In this document: positions 10,018-19,940 of the stretch, in pieces
How the letters are laid out: every line of letters begins with the position of its first letter
How positions within the stretch are numbered: the first letter of the stretch is position 1
The notes under the pieces: generated by a model
The model's database searches: none
What the model was told of the DNA's origin: nothing
Seen by the model: the letters and a program-made list of their open reading frames with translations, nothing else
Program-made: the position numbers and the translations under genes
Source: Qipengyuania sp. HL-TH1
Lineage (GTDB): Bacteria > Pseudomonadota > Alphaproteobacteria > Sphingomonadales > Sphingomonadaceae
DNA length: 64,000 bases
Reading direction: 5' to 3'
NCBI RefSeq assembly: GCF_036365825.1
Contig: NZ_CP142675.1
Coordinates: forward strand, 1,178,001 to 1,242,000

Positions 10018-10737
10018 ATGTCGGAATTCGAACAGCGCAACATCGCCCTTCTCATCGATTCGGATAATGCGAGCCCCTCGGGGATCGATCCGGTCCTGAC
10101 CGTCCTCGCCGAGCTGGGCCAGGTGAATATCCGCCGGGCCTACGGCAATTGGCGCAAGACCAGCCTCAAGGGCTGGATCGACCTGATGCACCGCTATGGC
10201 ATCGAACCGCAGCAGCAGTTCGACATGACCAAGGGCAAGAACGCCACCGACATGAAGATGACGATCGACGCGATGGACCTGCTCTATCGCGGCCGTGTCC
10301 ACGGTTTCGGGATCATGAGTTCGGACAGCGATTTCATGCCGCTTGCCATGCGTATCCGGCAGGACGGCCTGCCGGTGTACGGTTTCGGCGGCGCCAAGAC
10401 CCCCGAGGCATTCCGCCAGGCGTGCACGCGGTTCATCGACGTGAATGCGCTGATCAAGGCCGAAAAGGGCAGCCGCAAGGAAGGCGGACCGAGCAAGGAA
10501 TCGAACGTCCTCGACAAGGAACTGCTCGACCTGTTGTTCGATGCCTATGCCGCCAGCAAGCGCGACGACAAGGGTTACGCCAATTTGTCCGAAGTCGGCC
10601 AGCGCGCGGGCAACCGCTCGAGCTTCGACACCCGCAATTACGGCTTTGCCCGCCTCACCGATCTGATCGAGACGATCCCCAATTTCTCGGTCGAACGCCG
10701 CGGCAACGGCCAGAGCTTCGTCAAGCGGCTGCGCTGA
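10018..10737 (+). CDS. NYN-domain (LabA/DUF88-like) protein with C-terminal OST-HTH/LOTUS domain
   Basis: Putative ribonuclease or RNA-binding protein of the PIN-like NYN superfamily. The 239-residue chain opens with IALLIDSDNAS, the acidic first motif. It continues with GKNATDMKMTIDAMDLL and GIMSSDSDFMPLAMRIR, the second and third acidic motifs of the active site. Residues about 165-239 look like an OST-HTH (LOTUS) RNA-binding module. The domain pair is widespread in bacteria but its targets are mostly unknown. A linker of about 15 charged residues (near 145-160) joins the domains. It may share a transcript with the carbonic anhydrase gene. Confidence 0.85.
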   Translation: MSEFEQRNIALLIDSDNASPSGIDPVLTVLAELGQVNIRRAYGNWRKTSLKGWIDLMHRYGIEPQQQFDMTKGKNATDMKMTIDAMDLLYRGRVHGFGIMSSDSDFMPLAMRIRQDGLPVYGFGGAKTPEAFRQACTRFIDVNALIKAEKGSRKEGGPSKESNVLDKELLDLLFDAYAASKRDDKGYANLSEVGQRAGNRSSFDTRNYGFARLTDLIETIPNFSVERRGNGQSFVKRLR

Positions 10738-10742
10738 CGAAA

Positions 10743-10770
10743 AAGGGCGCGAACCGCAGTCCGCGCCCTT
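10743..10770 (-). terminator. Intrinsic terminator between convergent genes
   Basis: A 9 bp perfect stem (AAGGGCGCG at 10743-10751 with CGCGCCCTT at 10762-10770) has a 10-nt loop. Read on the minus strand it is followed by five T residues, so it best terminates the TPR-like gene at 10796-12076. It could also slow transcription arriving from the NYN gene. Confidence 0.7.
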
Positions 10771-10795
10771 CCCATTCGATCCGAGCTCAACGCTC

Positions 10796-12076
10796 TTACA
10801 TCGTGTCTGCAGCCTGCTGCGCGGTGTAGATCGCCCACAGATTGGCGATCGGCTTGCGCGCGCCTTCGACCTTGTTGAAGGTCGCTTCGGCTTCGGCGAA
10901 TTGGCCCTGGTCGAACTGGGCGATCCCAAGGCGGGTCATGATCATCGCCGTATTGGCACCGGGAATGGTGAGCGCCTTCGTGTAGAAGGTTTCCGCATCC
11001 GCCGGACGATCGTGGCTGAGCAGGGTGTCACCGGCAGCGAGAACGGTGTTGATCGTCGCACCCGCCTTGTTCGCGTCGGCAATCAGCCCGTCCATATCGG
11101 CCCGGTCGGCTGCCGTGCGCTCGGCGGCCTGGCGGCGGGTATCGGTGACATAGGGATCGGTCCGGTCGAGGAAGCCCTTCTCATAGCCCTCGTCGATCAC
11201 CGAAACCACTTCCGCGGGAAGGCGGCGATAGTCGGCCGCGTCGACATATTCGAGATACAGCTTGCCGTCGCGCAGGACGCCAACCCGCTTGCCGAGACGC
11301 AGAAGGTCGAGGATCTCGGGGTTCTCGTAACCACCGGTGTTCAGCAGGATGGCGACCGCATCGCCCCAGCTGTCCTCGCCCGGGTACTGGGTCACGTACC
11401 AGCTCGAATACTTGTTGGCCTCGGCGTTGAGGTTGTTGTTGTAAGCCTGCGCCAGACCGCGCTTCAGCCATGCCTCGTCGACCGGTTCACCGGCAGCGAC
11501 CTTGGCGTTGATGAGGTCGCTCAGATAGGTAAGACCCTGCTGCGCCTGGTCTTCCGCGAAGTAGCTTTCCGCAACGAAGATCAGCGGATCATTGTCGGTA
11601 TAGCCGGCATCTGCCGACGCCTGGAAGTAGGGCCGTGCCTTGGCATAATCCTCCGCCGCATAGGCGAGTTGCCCGGCAACGAAGTTGAACTGGCCGATGT
11701 TTTCTTCGGGCACATTGCCGCTCTGCAGCATCAGCTCCATGCCCTGCAGCGCGACCGCCTGGTCCTGCTGCTTGGCAGCGTTCGAATAGATGAAGCTGCC
11801 GGCCGCATAGCGGTCGTCATTGTTCTCGGTCGCTGCAATCAGGCCGGGAAAGCCCGCCTTGAGCGCGGGATAGTCGAGCGGCTCGGTGGTCGCGATGACT
11901 TCGAGCGGCTGGTAGGTCGCGATGAAGGCCTTCGAATATTTCGGCTTCGACTTCTTCTGCGCGAACGCCGGAGTTTCGATTGCCGCGGCGCCGATCACGC
12001 CGCCGGTCGCCAGAGCGATGGCCAGAGCGAAGGTCGAAGCTGCGCCGTTCTTGCGGGCGAGATGAGTGAAAATCAT
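10796..12076 (-). CDS. Exported tetratricopeptide-like repeat protein, function unknown
   Basis: The 426-residue product has a signal peptide (hydrophobic helix about 12-35, then AFAQ near 40) and a Lys-rich start of the mature chain. The body is helical and TPR-like: segments such as AGQLAYAAEDYAKARPYFQA and the C-terminal AMIMTRLGIAQFDQGQFAEA repeat fit TPR spacing. It is probably a periplasmic or envelope scaffold; no enzymatic motif is seen. The frame stays open upstream to 12256, but the ATG at 12076 is preceded by a GGGAG Shine-Dalgarno and starts exactly at the signal peptide. It ends at the terminator at 10743-10770. Confidence 0.75.
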   Translation of the reverse strand: MIFTHLARKNGAASTFALAIALATGGVIGAAAIETPAFAQKKSKPKYSKAFIATYQPLEVIATTEPLDYPALKAGFPGLIAATENNDDRYAAGSFIYSNAAKQQDQAVALQGMELMLQSGNVPEENIGQFNFVAGQLAYAAEDYAKARPYFQASADAGYTDNDPLIFVAESYFAEDQAQQGLTYLSDLINAKVAAGEPVDEAWLKRGLAQAYNNNLNAEANKYSSWYVTQYPGEDSWGDAVAILLNTGGYENPEILDLLRLGKRVGVLRDGKLYLEYVDAADYRRLPAEVVSVIDEGYEKGFLDRTDPYVTDTRRQAAERTAADRADMDGLIADANKAGATINTVLAAGDTLLSHDRPADAETFYTKALTIPGANTAMIMTRLGIAQFDQGQFAEAEATFNKVEGARKPIANLWAIYTAQQAADTM

Positions 12077-12379
12077 GTGGTAAACTCCCAAGAGTGAAAA
12101 GGGGGCTGAGCGCGCCGGGCGCCGGTATGAAAAGGACTGGGCGGCACATGCCGCGTGCGCGCGCTCATTGCAAATTCTTCTACCGGAACGGGGCTGAACG
12201 CGCATTGAATGCGCCTTCGCCCCTCGGTTCATGGTTACTATTCGCGACTGCACCACCCATATGTGGAAAAAGCGCGCGAAACCGGGCTTTGGTTCCCGCT
12301 CGCGAGTGGCGCTGGCGCGCCCTTTCGCCTAGGCTCCAAACCATCAGAACATAAGCATTTCGCAGTACGGAAACACATC
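12077..12379. other. Divergent intergenic region before the TPR-like gene and gyrA
   Basis: About 300 bp without a supported gene. It must contain promoters for both divergent genes, but I find no convincing -35/-10 pair. It has a perfect hairpin, GCGCAT at 12200-12205 with ATGCGC at 12209-12214. The open frame of gyrA continues through the region, but that part does not resemble GyrA. Confidence 0.6.
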
Positions 12380-15217
12380 TTGTCCGACGATACCGATCTT
12401 CTCGATATTCCCGCTCCCGGCGGTGAAGAATACGCGCGCATCGACATCGTCGATGAAATGAAAACCAGCTATCTCGATTACGCGATGAGCGTGATCGTGA
12501 GCCGGGCGCTCCCCGATGTGCGTGACGGCCTCAAGCCGGTCCACCGGCGCATTCTTTTCGCCAGCCAGGAAGGCGGCTTCGTCGCCGGACGGGCCTACCG
12601 CAAGAGCGCCAAGATCGTCGGCGACGTGATGGGTAACTATCACCCGCACGGCGATTCCGCGATCTACGATGCGTTGGCGCGCATGACGCAAGACTGGTCG
12701 CTGCGGGTCCCGCTGATCGATGGCCAGGGCAATTTCGGCTCGATGGATCCCGATCCGCCGGCCAGCATGCGTTATACCGAAGCGCGGCTGGCGCGGGTGG
12801 CCAACTCGCTGCTCGACGATCTCGACAAGGACACGGTCGATTTCACCGACAATTACGATGGCTCGCGGCGCGAACCCACGGTGCTCCCGGCGCGTTTCCC
12901 GAACCTGCTGGTCAATGGCGCGGGCGGCATCGCGGTCGGCATGGCGACCAATATCCCGCCGCATAATCTGGGCGAAGTGATCGACGGCTGTCTCGCCTTT
13001 ATCGAGAACCCCGCGATTACCTCCGAAGAACTGTTCGAGATCATTCCGGGGCCGGATTTCCCCACTGCGCCGCTTATCCTCGGCAAATCGGGCGCACGCT
13101 CGGCCTATACCACCGGTCGCGGGTCGATCCTCCAGCGTGCCCGCCACGAGATCGAAACCAAGGGCAACCGCCAGTCGATCGTGCTGACGTCGATCCCCTA
13201 TCAGGTCGGCAAGAACGCGTTGGTCGAGAAGATCGCCGAAGCCGCGAAGGAGAAGCGGATCGAAGGTGTCTCCGACATCCGCGACGAATCGAGCCGCGAA
13301 GGCGTGCGGATGGTCGTCGACCTCAAGCGCGATGCCTCGCCCGAAGTCGTGCTCAACCAGATCTGGCGCTATACTCCGGCGCAGGCGAGCTTCCCCGCCA
13401 ACATGCTGGCGATCCGCGGCGGCCGCCCCGAAGTGCTGACGCTGCGCGACTTCATCCAGGCCTTCATCAGCTTCCGCGAAGAGGTCATCACGCGGCGGAC
13501 CAAGTTCGAACTGAACAAGGCCCGCGAACGCGCGCACATCTTGCTTGGCCTGGTCGTCGCCGTGTCCAACCTCGACGAGGTCGTGGCGATGATCCGCAGT
13601 TCGCCCAATCCGGCGGAGGCGCGCGCTAAGCTGCTCGTCAAGGAATGGCCGATCGGCGATATCGCGCAATATATCGCGCTCGTCGAAGCGATCGAACCGA
13701 CCGATGAACAATCGGGCGGGACCTACCGCCTGTCCGAACGCCAGGTGAAGGCGATTCTCGATCTGCGGCTACACCGCCTGACCGCACTGGGCCGCGACGA
13801 GATCGGTGACGAACTCAAGGAACTCAGTCTGGCGATCGAGGAATATCTCTCGATCCTCGCCGACCGGGTGAAGCTCTACGCCGTGCTGCGCGAAGAGCTC
13901 GAAGAGATCCGCAACACCTATGCCACGCCTCGGATCAGCGAAATCGCCCCCGCGTGGGACGGGATCGAGGACGAAGACCTGATCGAGCGCGAGGAGATGG
14001 TCGTTACGGTCACGCATGGCGGCTATATCAAGCGCACCCCGCTCGACGCGTTCCGCGCCCAGGCGCGCGGCGGCAAGGGTCGCAGCGGGATGGCCACCAA
14101 GGAAGAAGACGCGGTCGTCGAAATGTTCGTCACTTCGACGCATAACCCCGTGCTTTTCTTCACCAATACCGGCCGCGTCTATCGCATGAAGGTGTGGAAG
14201 CTGCCCGAAGGCGGACCGCAGACCAAGGGCCGTCCGATGGTCAATCTGCTTCCGCTGGGCGACGAGGAACGCGTTACCAACGTCCTCCCCCTGCCCGAGG
14301 ACGAAAGCGAGTGGAGCACGCTCAACATCGTTTTCGCCACCGAACAGGGGATGGTCCGGCGCAATTCGATGGATGCCTTCACCAACGTGCCCAGCAATGG
14401 CAAATACGCCATGGGCTTCGTCGAAGGCAGCGGTGACCGGCTCATCGGCGTGCGGTTGCTCAAGGAAGACCAGGAAATCTTCCTTGCGTCGGATGCCGGC
14501 AAGGCAATCCGGTTCTCCGCCACCGATGCACGCGAAACCAAGAGCCGGACCGGGATCGGCGTCCGCGGCATGAAGCTCAAGGATGGCCAGAAGGTCGTCT
14601 CGATGGCAGTGCTCGAAACCGGCGAACGCGACACCGATGTGCGCGATGCCTATCTCCGCGCCGCCGACTGGAAGAACAACGAGAACACCCCGACGCTCGA
14701 CGAGGCGAAGGTTGCCGAGATGGCCGAGGCGGAGGAATTCATCCTGACGCTGACCGCCAATGGCTATGGCAAGATCTCGACCGCGTACGAATATCGCACC
14801 ACCGGGCGCGGCGGTCAGGGCCTGACCAATATCGGCGAACCAACGAGCAATCCGGATCGCAATGGTCCGGTCGTCGCCAGCTTCCCCGTACGCCACGGCA
14901 TGCAGTTGATGCTGGTGACCGACCGGGCGAAACTGATCCGCCTGCCGCTGCAGTTCCGCCACATGCTCGAAGACGGTTTCGAGACGCATGAAGGCTATTC
15001 GATCTCGGGACGCGGATCGTCGGGCGTGCGTATCTTTAATGTCGCCAAGGGCGAGCAGATCGTCGGCGCCGCACGCATCGACGAGACCGAGGAACCCGAG
15101 AACGAGGCGGAAGAGGCGGTGGCGGACGAAATCGCCGACCGCGGCGGGCTCGACAAGACCGAGCCTTACACCACTGTGCATTCGGACAAGAACATCGACG
15201 AGGAACCGGGCGGCTAG
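12380..15217 (+). CDS. gyrA: DNA gyrase subunit A
   Basis: Type II topoisomerase subunit that breaks and rejoins DNA during negative supercoiling. The 945-residue protein starts at a TTG (12380), giving the usual acidic N-terminus before [20 protein letters not shown]. The catalytic Tyr is 132 in SMRYTEARL. The quinolone-contact residues are the sensitive type, Ser93 and Asp97 in [10 protein letters not shown] (E. coli 83 and 87). The C-terminal beta-pinwheel carries a GyrA box QARGGKG, which separates it from ParC. The C-terminus ends in an acidic tail. The upstream frame opening at 12209 is not homologous to GyrA. A terminator follows at 15247-15279. Confidence 0.95.
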   Translation: MSDDTDLLDIPAPGGEEYARIDIVDEMKTSYLDYAMSVIVSRALPDVRDGLKPVHRRILFASQEGGFVAGRAYRKSAKIVGDVMGNYHPHGDSAIYDALARMTQDWSLRVPLIDGQGNFGSMDPDPPASMRYTEARLARVANSLLDDLDKDTVDFTDNYDGSRREPTVLPARFPNLLVNGAGGIAVGMATNIPPHNLGEVIDGCLAFIENPAITSEELFEIIPGPDFPTAPLILGKSGARSAYTTGRGSILQRARHEIETKGNRQSIVLTSIPYQVGKNALVEKIAEAAKEKRIEGVSDIRDESSREGVRMVVDLKRDASPEVVLNQIWRYTPAQASFPANMLAIRGGRPEVLTLRDFIQAFISFREEVITRRTKFELNKARERAHILLGLVVAVSNLDEVVAMIRSSPNPAEARAKLLVKEWPIGDIAQYIALVEAIEPTDEQSGGTYRLSERQVKAILDLRLHRLTALGRDEIGDELKELSLAIEEYLSILADRVKLYAVLREELEEIRNTYATPRISEIAPAWDGIEDEDLIEREEMVVTVTHGGYIKRTPLDAFRAQARGGKGRSGMATKEEDAVVEMFVTSTHNPVLFFTNTGRVYRMKVWKLPEGGPQTKGRPMVNLLPLGDEERVTNVLPLPEDESEWSTLNIVFATEQGMVRRNSMDAFTNVPSNGKYAMGFVEGSGDRLIGVRLLKEDQEIFLASDAGKAIRFSATDARETKSRTGIGVRGMKLKDGQKVVSMAVLETGERDTDVRDAYLRAADWKNNENTPTLDEAKVAEMAEAEEFILTLTANGYGKISTAYEYRTTGRGGQGLTNIGEPTSNPDRNGPVVASFPVRHGMQLMLVTDRAKLIRLPLQFRHMLEDGFETHEGYSISGRGSSGVRIFNVAKGEQIVGAARIDETEEPENEAEEAVADEIADRGGLDKTEPYTTVHSDKNIDEEPGG

Positions 15218-15246
15218 TCGCACGCCCCTGTGTCGATCCACCTTCC

Positions 15247-15279
15247 AGCCCGCGTCCGGCCCAGCGCCGTGCGCGGGCT
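15247..15279 (+). terminator. gyrA terminator hairpin
   Basis: Perfect 8 bp stem AGCCCGCG (15247-15254) with CGCGGGCT (15272-15279), 30 bp after the gyrA stop, followed by the moderately T-rich GCTTGCTT. It lies between convergent genes and may also act on the opposite strand. Confidence 0.6.
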
Positions 15280-15294
15280 GCTTGCTTCGGCCGG

Positions 15295-15963
15295 TCAGCC
15301 TATTGCGCGGTCATGATCCTTGCGGAGCGTCTGGACCACACCCACCGCGATGAGGAACTGGGCACCATAATAGAGCGGCCAGATCAGCCAGCCGGTGACC
15401 AGATCGGGTAGCACTGCGGCCTCGCGGGCGAAGATCAGCAAGTCGCTGACGACGAACATGACTGCGCCCAGGCCCACCCGATAGCGCGGAAAGCGGCTGG
15501 TCCACGCCGCCGCTGCCATCGCGCCGACAATCGCCGAATAGCCCGTCGCCACCAGCCAGTTCTCGATGGGGTAGGTCATCAGCGCCGCGATCAGCGGCGT
15601 CAGCACCAGCAGGCTCAGCCCCGCAAGCGCCTGGCTCGGACTGGCCTTGGCGCGCCGGTTGCGCAGATAGAGCGTGATCGCGATGGCATGCCCGATCGCG
15701 AACAGTGCGCCGCCGATCAGGAAACTGGTTTCCAGCGCGATGTCTCCCATCGCACCAAACGCCAGGGCCGCAGCGATCAGCGCCCCGTCGGACCCGCGCC
15801 CGCGAAAGGCGGCATAGACGGCGAGGAAAGCAACCCCCGCCCCCTTCCACAGCATCAACCAGATGCCGCCGATCGGCGCGTCGCTCACGAAGAAATAGCT
15901 GATCCCGGCGATCAGGCTGATAAGTAACCAGGGGCGATGATCGACGAGGGCACGGTGCGGCAT
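15295..15963 (-). CDS. YhhN/TMEM86-family membrane protein (putative lysoplasmalogenase)
   Basis: Integral membrane protein of 222 residues with about eight predicted helices. The family motifs GDIALE (near 73-78) and SDLLIFAR (near 173-180) are present and place it in the YhhN/TMEM86 group, whose mammalian members hydrolyse lysoplasmalogens. Bacterial substrates are largely unproven, so the enzymatic label is family knowledge, not demonstrated here. It is transcribed toward gyrA and starts 53 bp from the divergent trmFO. Confidence 0.75.
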   Translation of the reverse strand: MPHRALVDHRPWLLISLIAGISYFFVSDAPIGGIWLMLWKGAGVAFLAVYAAFRGRGSDGALIAAALAFGAMGDIALETSFLIGGALFAIGHAIAITLYLRNRRAKASPSQALAGLSLLVLTPLIAALMTYPIENWLVATGYSAIVGAMAAAAWTSRFPRYRVGLGAVMFVVSDLLIFAREAAVLPDLVTGWLIWPLYYGAQFLIAVGVVQTLRKDHDRAIG

Positions 15964-16016
15964 GGCGCGACGCTAGGCCTTGTCGAACCGCCCATGCAAG
16001 CATTAGGGCGCGCGCG

Positions 16017-17384
16017 ATGACCCATGATATCCACATAATCGGCGGCGGCCTCGCGGGGAGCGAAGCTGCATGGCAGCTCGCACGTCGTGGCTACCGCGTC
16101 CGCCTGTCCGAAATGCGCGGCAGCGGCGAGATGACGCCCGCGCACCAGACCGACGGCCTCGCCGAACTCGTCTGCTCGAACAGCTTCCGCTCGGACGACG
16201 ATACCAAGAACGCCGTCGGCCTGCTGCATCACGAGATGCGCCGGCTCGACAGCTTGGTCATGCGGGCGGGCGAAGTCGCGCGCGTGCCTGCGGGTTCGGC
16301 GATGGCAGTGGACCGCGATGTCTTTTCGGCCGAGGTTCAGCGCACGCTGGAAGAACACCCCAATGTCACCGTGGTGCGCGAAAGGGTCGACGCGCTGCCT
16401 GCCGAGGGGCCGACGATTGTCGCCACAGGGCCGCTGACCGCGCAGACGCTGGCAGAAAGTATTGTTGGCGCAACCGGCCAGGACCGCCTCGCCTTTTTCG
16501 ATGCTATCGCGCCGATCATTCACCGCGACAGCATCGACATGAGCAAATGCTGGATCCAGTCGCGCTGGAACAAGCGCACGGCGGCCAGCAATGAGGACGG
16601 CGATTACATCAACTGCCCGATGACCAGGGAGCAGTATCTCGCCTTCCACCAGGGCCTGATCGACGGCGACAAGACCGAATTCAAGCAATGGGAAGCCGAC
16701 ACGCCCTATTTCGATGGCTGCATGCCGATCGAGGTGATGGCCGCGCGCGGTGTCGAAACGCTGCGCTATGGCCCGATGAAGGGCGTCGGGCTCGACAATC
16801 CCTACGACACCAGCGAGGAACACCCGCAGGGACGCTGGCCCTATGCGGTGGTGCAACTGCGGCAGGACAACAAGCTCGGCACGCTGTGGAACATGGTCGG
16901 CTTCCAGACCAAGCTCAAATACGGCGCGCAGGTCGAGCTGTTCCGTACCATCCCGGGGCTCGAGAATGCCGAGTTTGCGCGGCTGGGCGGGCTGCACCGC
17001 AACACCTTCATCAATTCGCCGCTGGTGCTCGATCGCCAACTGCGGCTGAAGGGCGGCGAGCACATCCGCTTCGCCGGGCAGATCACCGGCTGCGAAGGCT
17101 ATGTCGAAAGTTCGGCGGTTGGACTGATGGCGGGATTGATGGCCGCGGCCGAACTGGCGGGCCGTGACTGGACCGCCCCGCCGCGAACTTCGGCATTCGG
17201 CGCGCTACTGTCGCATATCACCGGTGATGCCGAGGCTGCCACCTTCCAGCCCATGAATGTCAATTTCGGGTTGTTCCCGCCGCTGCACGATGTCGGCAAG
17301 AAGGTCCGCAAGGAAGCCTATACCAACCGGGCGAAGGAAGACTTCGGGCAGTGGCTCGGCGCGATGGAAACCGTGCCTGCCTAG
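16017..17384 (+). CDS. trmFO: Methylenetetrahydrofolate-tRNA-(uracil-5-)-methyltransferase TrmFO
   Basis: Folate- and FAD-dependent enzyme that makes 5-methyluridine at position 54 of the tRNA T-loop. The 455-residue protein begins with the FAD dinucleotide fold [16 protein letters not shown]. It carries the family signature [14 protein letters not shown], and later ALSH-type and [13 protein letters not shown] segments. The length matches the family (about 440-470). The ATG at 16017 immediately precedes the Rossmann strand, as expected. Its TAG interlocks with the stop of the convergent EF-hand gene. Confidence 0.95.
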   Translation: MTHDIHIIGGGLAGSEAAWQLARRGYRVRLSEMRGSGEMTPAHQTDGLAELVCSNSFRSDDDTKNAVGLLHHEMRRLDSLVMRAGEVARVPAGSAMAVDRDVFSAEVQRTLEEHPNVTVVRERVDALPAEGPTIVATGPLTAQTLAESIVGATGQDRLAFFDAIAPIIHRDSIDMSKCWIQSRWNKRTAASNEDGDYINCPMTREQYLAFHQGLIDGDKTEFKQWEADTPYFDGCMPIEVMAARGVETLRYGPMKGVGLDNPYDTSEEHPQGRWPYAVVQLRQDNKLGTLWNMVGFQTKLKYGAQVELFRTIPGLENAEFARLGGLHRNTFINSPLVLDRQLRLKGGEHIRFAGQITGCEGYVESSAVGLMAGLMAAAELAGRDWTAPPRTSAFGALLSHITGDAEAATFQPMNVNFGLFPPLHDVGKKVRKEAYTNRAKEDFGQWLGAMETVPA

Positions 17385-17839
17385 CAGGCGCAGCGGCGTG
17401 TCTTGGTCGGCTTCGGTGCGGTGGTGGCAAACTCGCCCGGGGTCAGCTGGTTGTCGCCATCGGCATCTGCCCCCTCGAACTTGGTCACCGTTGCCACTGC
17501 CCATTCCTCGAAGTCGAGCAAGTTGTTGCCGTCGGTATCGAGCTTGCGGAACCCGTCGGTTCGGCTCGACAGCATTTCGGTCCGCGTGATCCGCCAGTCG
17601 CGATTGCGGTCGTAGCGGAAGAAGCGGCGCTGTTCCTTGGTCAGTTCGGTCGACTCCGGTGGTGCGGGCCCCACCAAATCGCCGGGATCGGATGCCGGGA
17701 CCTCGGGTAGCGGTTCCGATGTCTCCACCGGCTGCGGCGGCGGTGCCCCGCGTTCGACCTGCGCCCTACCCTGCCACCAGAACGCGCCCAGCCCGACAAG
17801 GGCCAGCGCCGCCAGGGCTCCGAGGACCATCCGGCTCAT
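17381..17839 (-). CDS. Membrane-anchored or exported EF-hand calcium-binding protein
   Basis: The 152-residue product has an N-terminal hydrophobic helix (about 5-22) ending in WWQGRAQ, then a Pro/Glu-rich linker, so the rest is probably periplasmic. Three EF-hand loops follow: [24 protein letters not shown] and [12 protein letters not shown], each with Asp at loop position 1 and Glu at position 12. The C-terminus is basic and ends CAC. Function is unknown; calcium-dependent signalling or envelope structure are possible. Its stop overlaps the trmFO stop by 4 bp. Confidence 0.85.
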   Translation of the reverse strand: MSRMVLGALAALALVGLGAFWWQGRAQVERGAPPPQPVETSEPLPEVPASDPGDLVGPAPPESTELTKEQRRFFRYDRNRDWRITRTEMLSSRTDGFRKLDTDGNNLLDFEEWAVATVTKFEGADADGDNQLTPGEFATTAPKPTKTRRCAC

Positions 17840-17872
17840 GGAAACGCACCTCCTTCGACCGCTGGCCTCTGC

Positions 17873-18550
17873 CTAGCGTCCAACCATGCCCAACCGCAAG
17901 GCTACCAAGGGGCTGAAGCGATCTCCCAGCATCGCGGCGCCGCCGCTGCGCAGCGATCGCTGTGCCAAGCCGCCGATCAAGGCGAGCGGTCGCATGGTGC
18001 GGGGCAGCTGGAGCGACTGGCGGGCATGGGGCACGCCCTGCTCGAGCGCAGAGGAGCGCTCTTCTTCCGCCTGTGCATGGATGGCGAGGTCCGCCAAGGC
18101 CCAGAGCTTTCCCGCCCGCTCGGCCTCCGGCGCGTGGTCCGGATGCGTAAGCAGGTGGGCCAGCCCCTTCGCCAGCGCGCCCCGCCCCTCGACGAAGCGC
18201 ATCATATCGGCTTGTGCGAGCGGCCGGTCGCCAAGCAGCGCTTCCCAGCCATCGACCAGCGCGAGCAACGCCGCCTCGCGGCCATGCCAGCACTGCCCGA
18301 TCAGGTCGAGCAGCGGGTCACCGCGTGGCCGATCGCCGATCGGTTTGCCCAATTGGTCACGCCACCACGCGAGCCGGACCTGCCCGAGCATCGGTTCGCT
18401 CGCGCCGAGCACCATGCGCCCGATCCGCCCGTCGAGAGCCAGCGCGGCAAGCCACGGATCGCGGTTCCTGCCGGTGCTGGCAAAAGCGATCCGCGACACC
18501 TCCGGCAGTTCTTCCTGCAGATCGTCCATCCCGGGGGAGCGCCTGCTCAC
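17873..18550 (-). CDS. Squalene/phytoene-synthase-fold protein without clear catalytic motifs
   Basis: The 225-residue protein contains LGQVRLAWWRDQL, a hallmark of the squalene/phytoene synthase superfamily. It is short, and I cannot find the two DxxxD diphosphate-binding motifs of active prenyl synthases. It may be nearer the NDUFAF6-like, non-catalytic branch linked to complex I assembly. It begins 1 bp after the pdhB stop, so it is almost certainly translated from the pdhA-pdhB transcript. Function uncertain. Confidence 0.7.
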   Translation of the reverse strand: MSRRSPGMDDLQEELPEVSRIAFASTGRNRDPWLAALALDGRIGRMVLGASEPMLGQVRLAWWRDQLGKPIGDRPRGDPLLDLIGQCWHGREAALLALVDGWEALLGDRPLAQADMMRFVEGRGALAKGLAHLLTHPDHAPEAERAGKLWALADLAIHAQAEEERSSALEQGVPHARQSLQLPRTMRPLALIGGLAQRSLRSGGAAMLGDRFSPLVALRLGMVGR

Positions 18551-18551
18551 G

Positions 18552-19937
18552 TCAGTCGCGATAGCAGACCCTCTTCACCGCCTGAACGATCCGCGGCGTA
18601 TCGATCAGCGCCAGCTTCTCGAGATTGGCCGCATAGGGCAGCGGGACGTCTTCGTTGCACACACGGGTGACGGGGGCATCGAGATGGTCGAAGCCCTCGT
18701 CCATGCAGATCGCGATCACTTCGGATGCGATCGAACAGGTCGGCCAGCCTTCCTCGGCGATGACCAGGCGATTGGTCTTGGCCAGCGAGGCGAGCACCGC
18801 CTCCTTGTCGAGCGGGCGGAGCGTACGCAGGTCGATGACCTCGGCGTCGATACCCTCCCCGGCGAGCTCCTCGGCCGCTTCAAGCGCGAGGCCAACCGCG
18901 ATCGAATAGGCGACGATGGTGACATCCGCGCCCTCGCGCATGATCCGTGCTTTGCCGATCGGCAGGACGTAATCGTCTAGGTCGGGCACGTCGAAGCTGC
19001 GCCCGTAGACGAGCTCGTTCTCGAGGAAGACAACCGGGTCTTCGCAGCGGATCGCCGCCTTCATCAGCCCCTTGGCATCGGCGGCATCATAGGGCGCGAT
19101 CACGATCAGGCCGGGTACGCTGGCATACCACGGGCCGAAGTTCTGACTGTGCTGCGCGCCGACGCGGCTGGCCGCGCCATTGGGGCCGCGGAAGACCACC
19201 GGGCAGCGCATCTGTCCGCCCGACATATAATTGGTCTTGGCCGCCGAATTGATGATGTGGTCGATCGCCTGCATGGCGAAGTTGAAGGTCATGAACTCGA
19301 CGATCGGGCGCAGGCCGCCCATGGCCGCGCCCGTCCCGATGCCGGCAAAACCATATTCGGTGATCGGCGTGTCGATCACGCGCTTGGGGCCGAATTCGTC
19401 AAGCAGGCCCTGGGTGACCTTGTAGGCCCCCTGATACTCGGCAACTTCCTCGCCCATCACGAAGACGCGCTCGTCCGCGCGCATTTCCTCGGCCATGCCA
19501 TCGCGCAGCGCTTCGCGCACGGTGGTCGAGGTAAAGCCGGTACCCTCGGGAACCTCGGGATCCTTCACATCGGCCTTGCGGACGGGCTTGGTGATCTCGG
19601 CCTCGCTCGGCTCGCGGCCGACGTCCTTGCCTTCGCCCGGCTCATCCTCGACCGGTGCGGTGGCGGCGGGCGCTTCGACATCGGCTGCGTCCTCACCCTC
19701 GACGGCCAGCATGGCGATGACCGCGCCGACCTTCACGCCTTCGGTGCCTTCTTCGATGAGGATCTTGCCGAGCGTACCTTCATCGACCGCTTCGAATTCC
19801 ATCGTCGCCTTGTCGGTTTCGATCTCGGCAATGATGTCGCCGGCGACGATTTCGTCACCTTCGGCCTTGAGCCATTTGGCCAGCGTGCCTTCTTCCATCG
19901 TGGGCGACAGTGCGGGCATTTTGAGTTCGATCGCCAT
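18552..19937 (-). CDS. pdhB: Pyruvate dehydrogenase E1 subunit beta with N-terminal lipoyl domain
   Basis: Beta chain of the thiamine-dependent E1 component that converts pyruvate to the acetyl-lipoyl intermediate. The 461-residue protein starts with a complete lipoyl domain (1-78) in which Lys43 of [12 protein letters not shown] is the attachment site. An acidic Ala/Pro linker follows, then the transketolase-like beta subunit from about 138 ([31 protein letters not shown]). A lipoyl domain on E1 beta is typical of many alphaproteobacteria. It lies 3 bp after pdhA and depends on LipA (8304-9257). The E2 and E3 genes are not in this window. Confidence 0.96.
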   Translation of the reverse strand: MAIELKMPALSPTMEEGTLAKWLKAEGDEIVAGDIIAEIETDKATMEFEAVDEGTLGKILIEEGTEGVKVGAVIAMLAVEGEDAADVEAPAATAPVEDEPGEGKDVGREPSEAEITKPVRKADVKDPEVPEGTGFTSTTVREALRDGMAEEMRADERVFVMGEEVAEYQGAYKVTQGLLDEFGPKRVIDTPITEYGFAGIGTGAAMGGLRPIVEFMTFNFAMQAIDHIINSAAKTNYMSGGQMRCPVVFRGPNGAASRVGAQHSQNFGPWYASVPGLIVIAPYDAADAKGLMKAAIRCEDPVVFLENELVYGRSFDVPDLDDYVLPIGKARIMREGADVTIVAYSIAVGLALEAAEELAGEGIDAEVIDLRTLRPLDKEAVLASLAKTNRLVIAEEGWPTCSIASEVIAICMDEGFDHLDAPVTRVCNEDVPLPYAANLEKLALIDTPRIVQAVKRVCYRD

Positions 19938-19940
19938 GGC

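Noticed and set aside
8362..10929. 855-codon minus-strand open frame across lipA, the carbonic anhydrase and the NYN gene
   Set aside because: It runs opposite or out of frame to three clearly recognised genes; long shadow frames are common in GC-rich DNA and its product resembles nothing.
12209..12379. N-terminal extension of GyrA by 57 residues
   Set aside because: The open frame continues, but the sequence is unlike any GyrA and overlaps the promoter region; the TTG at 12380 fits the family.
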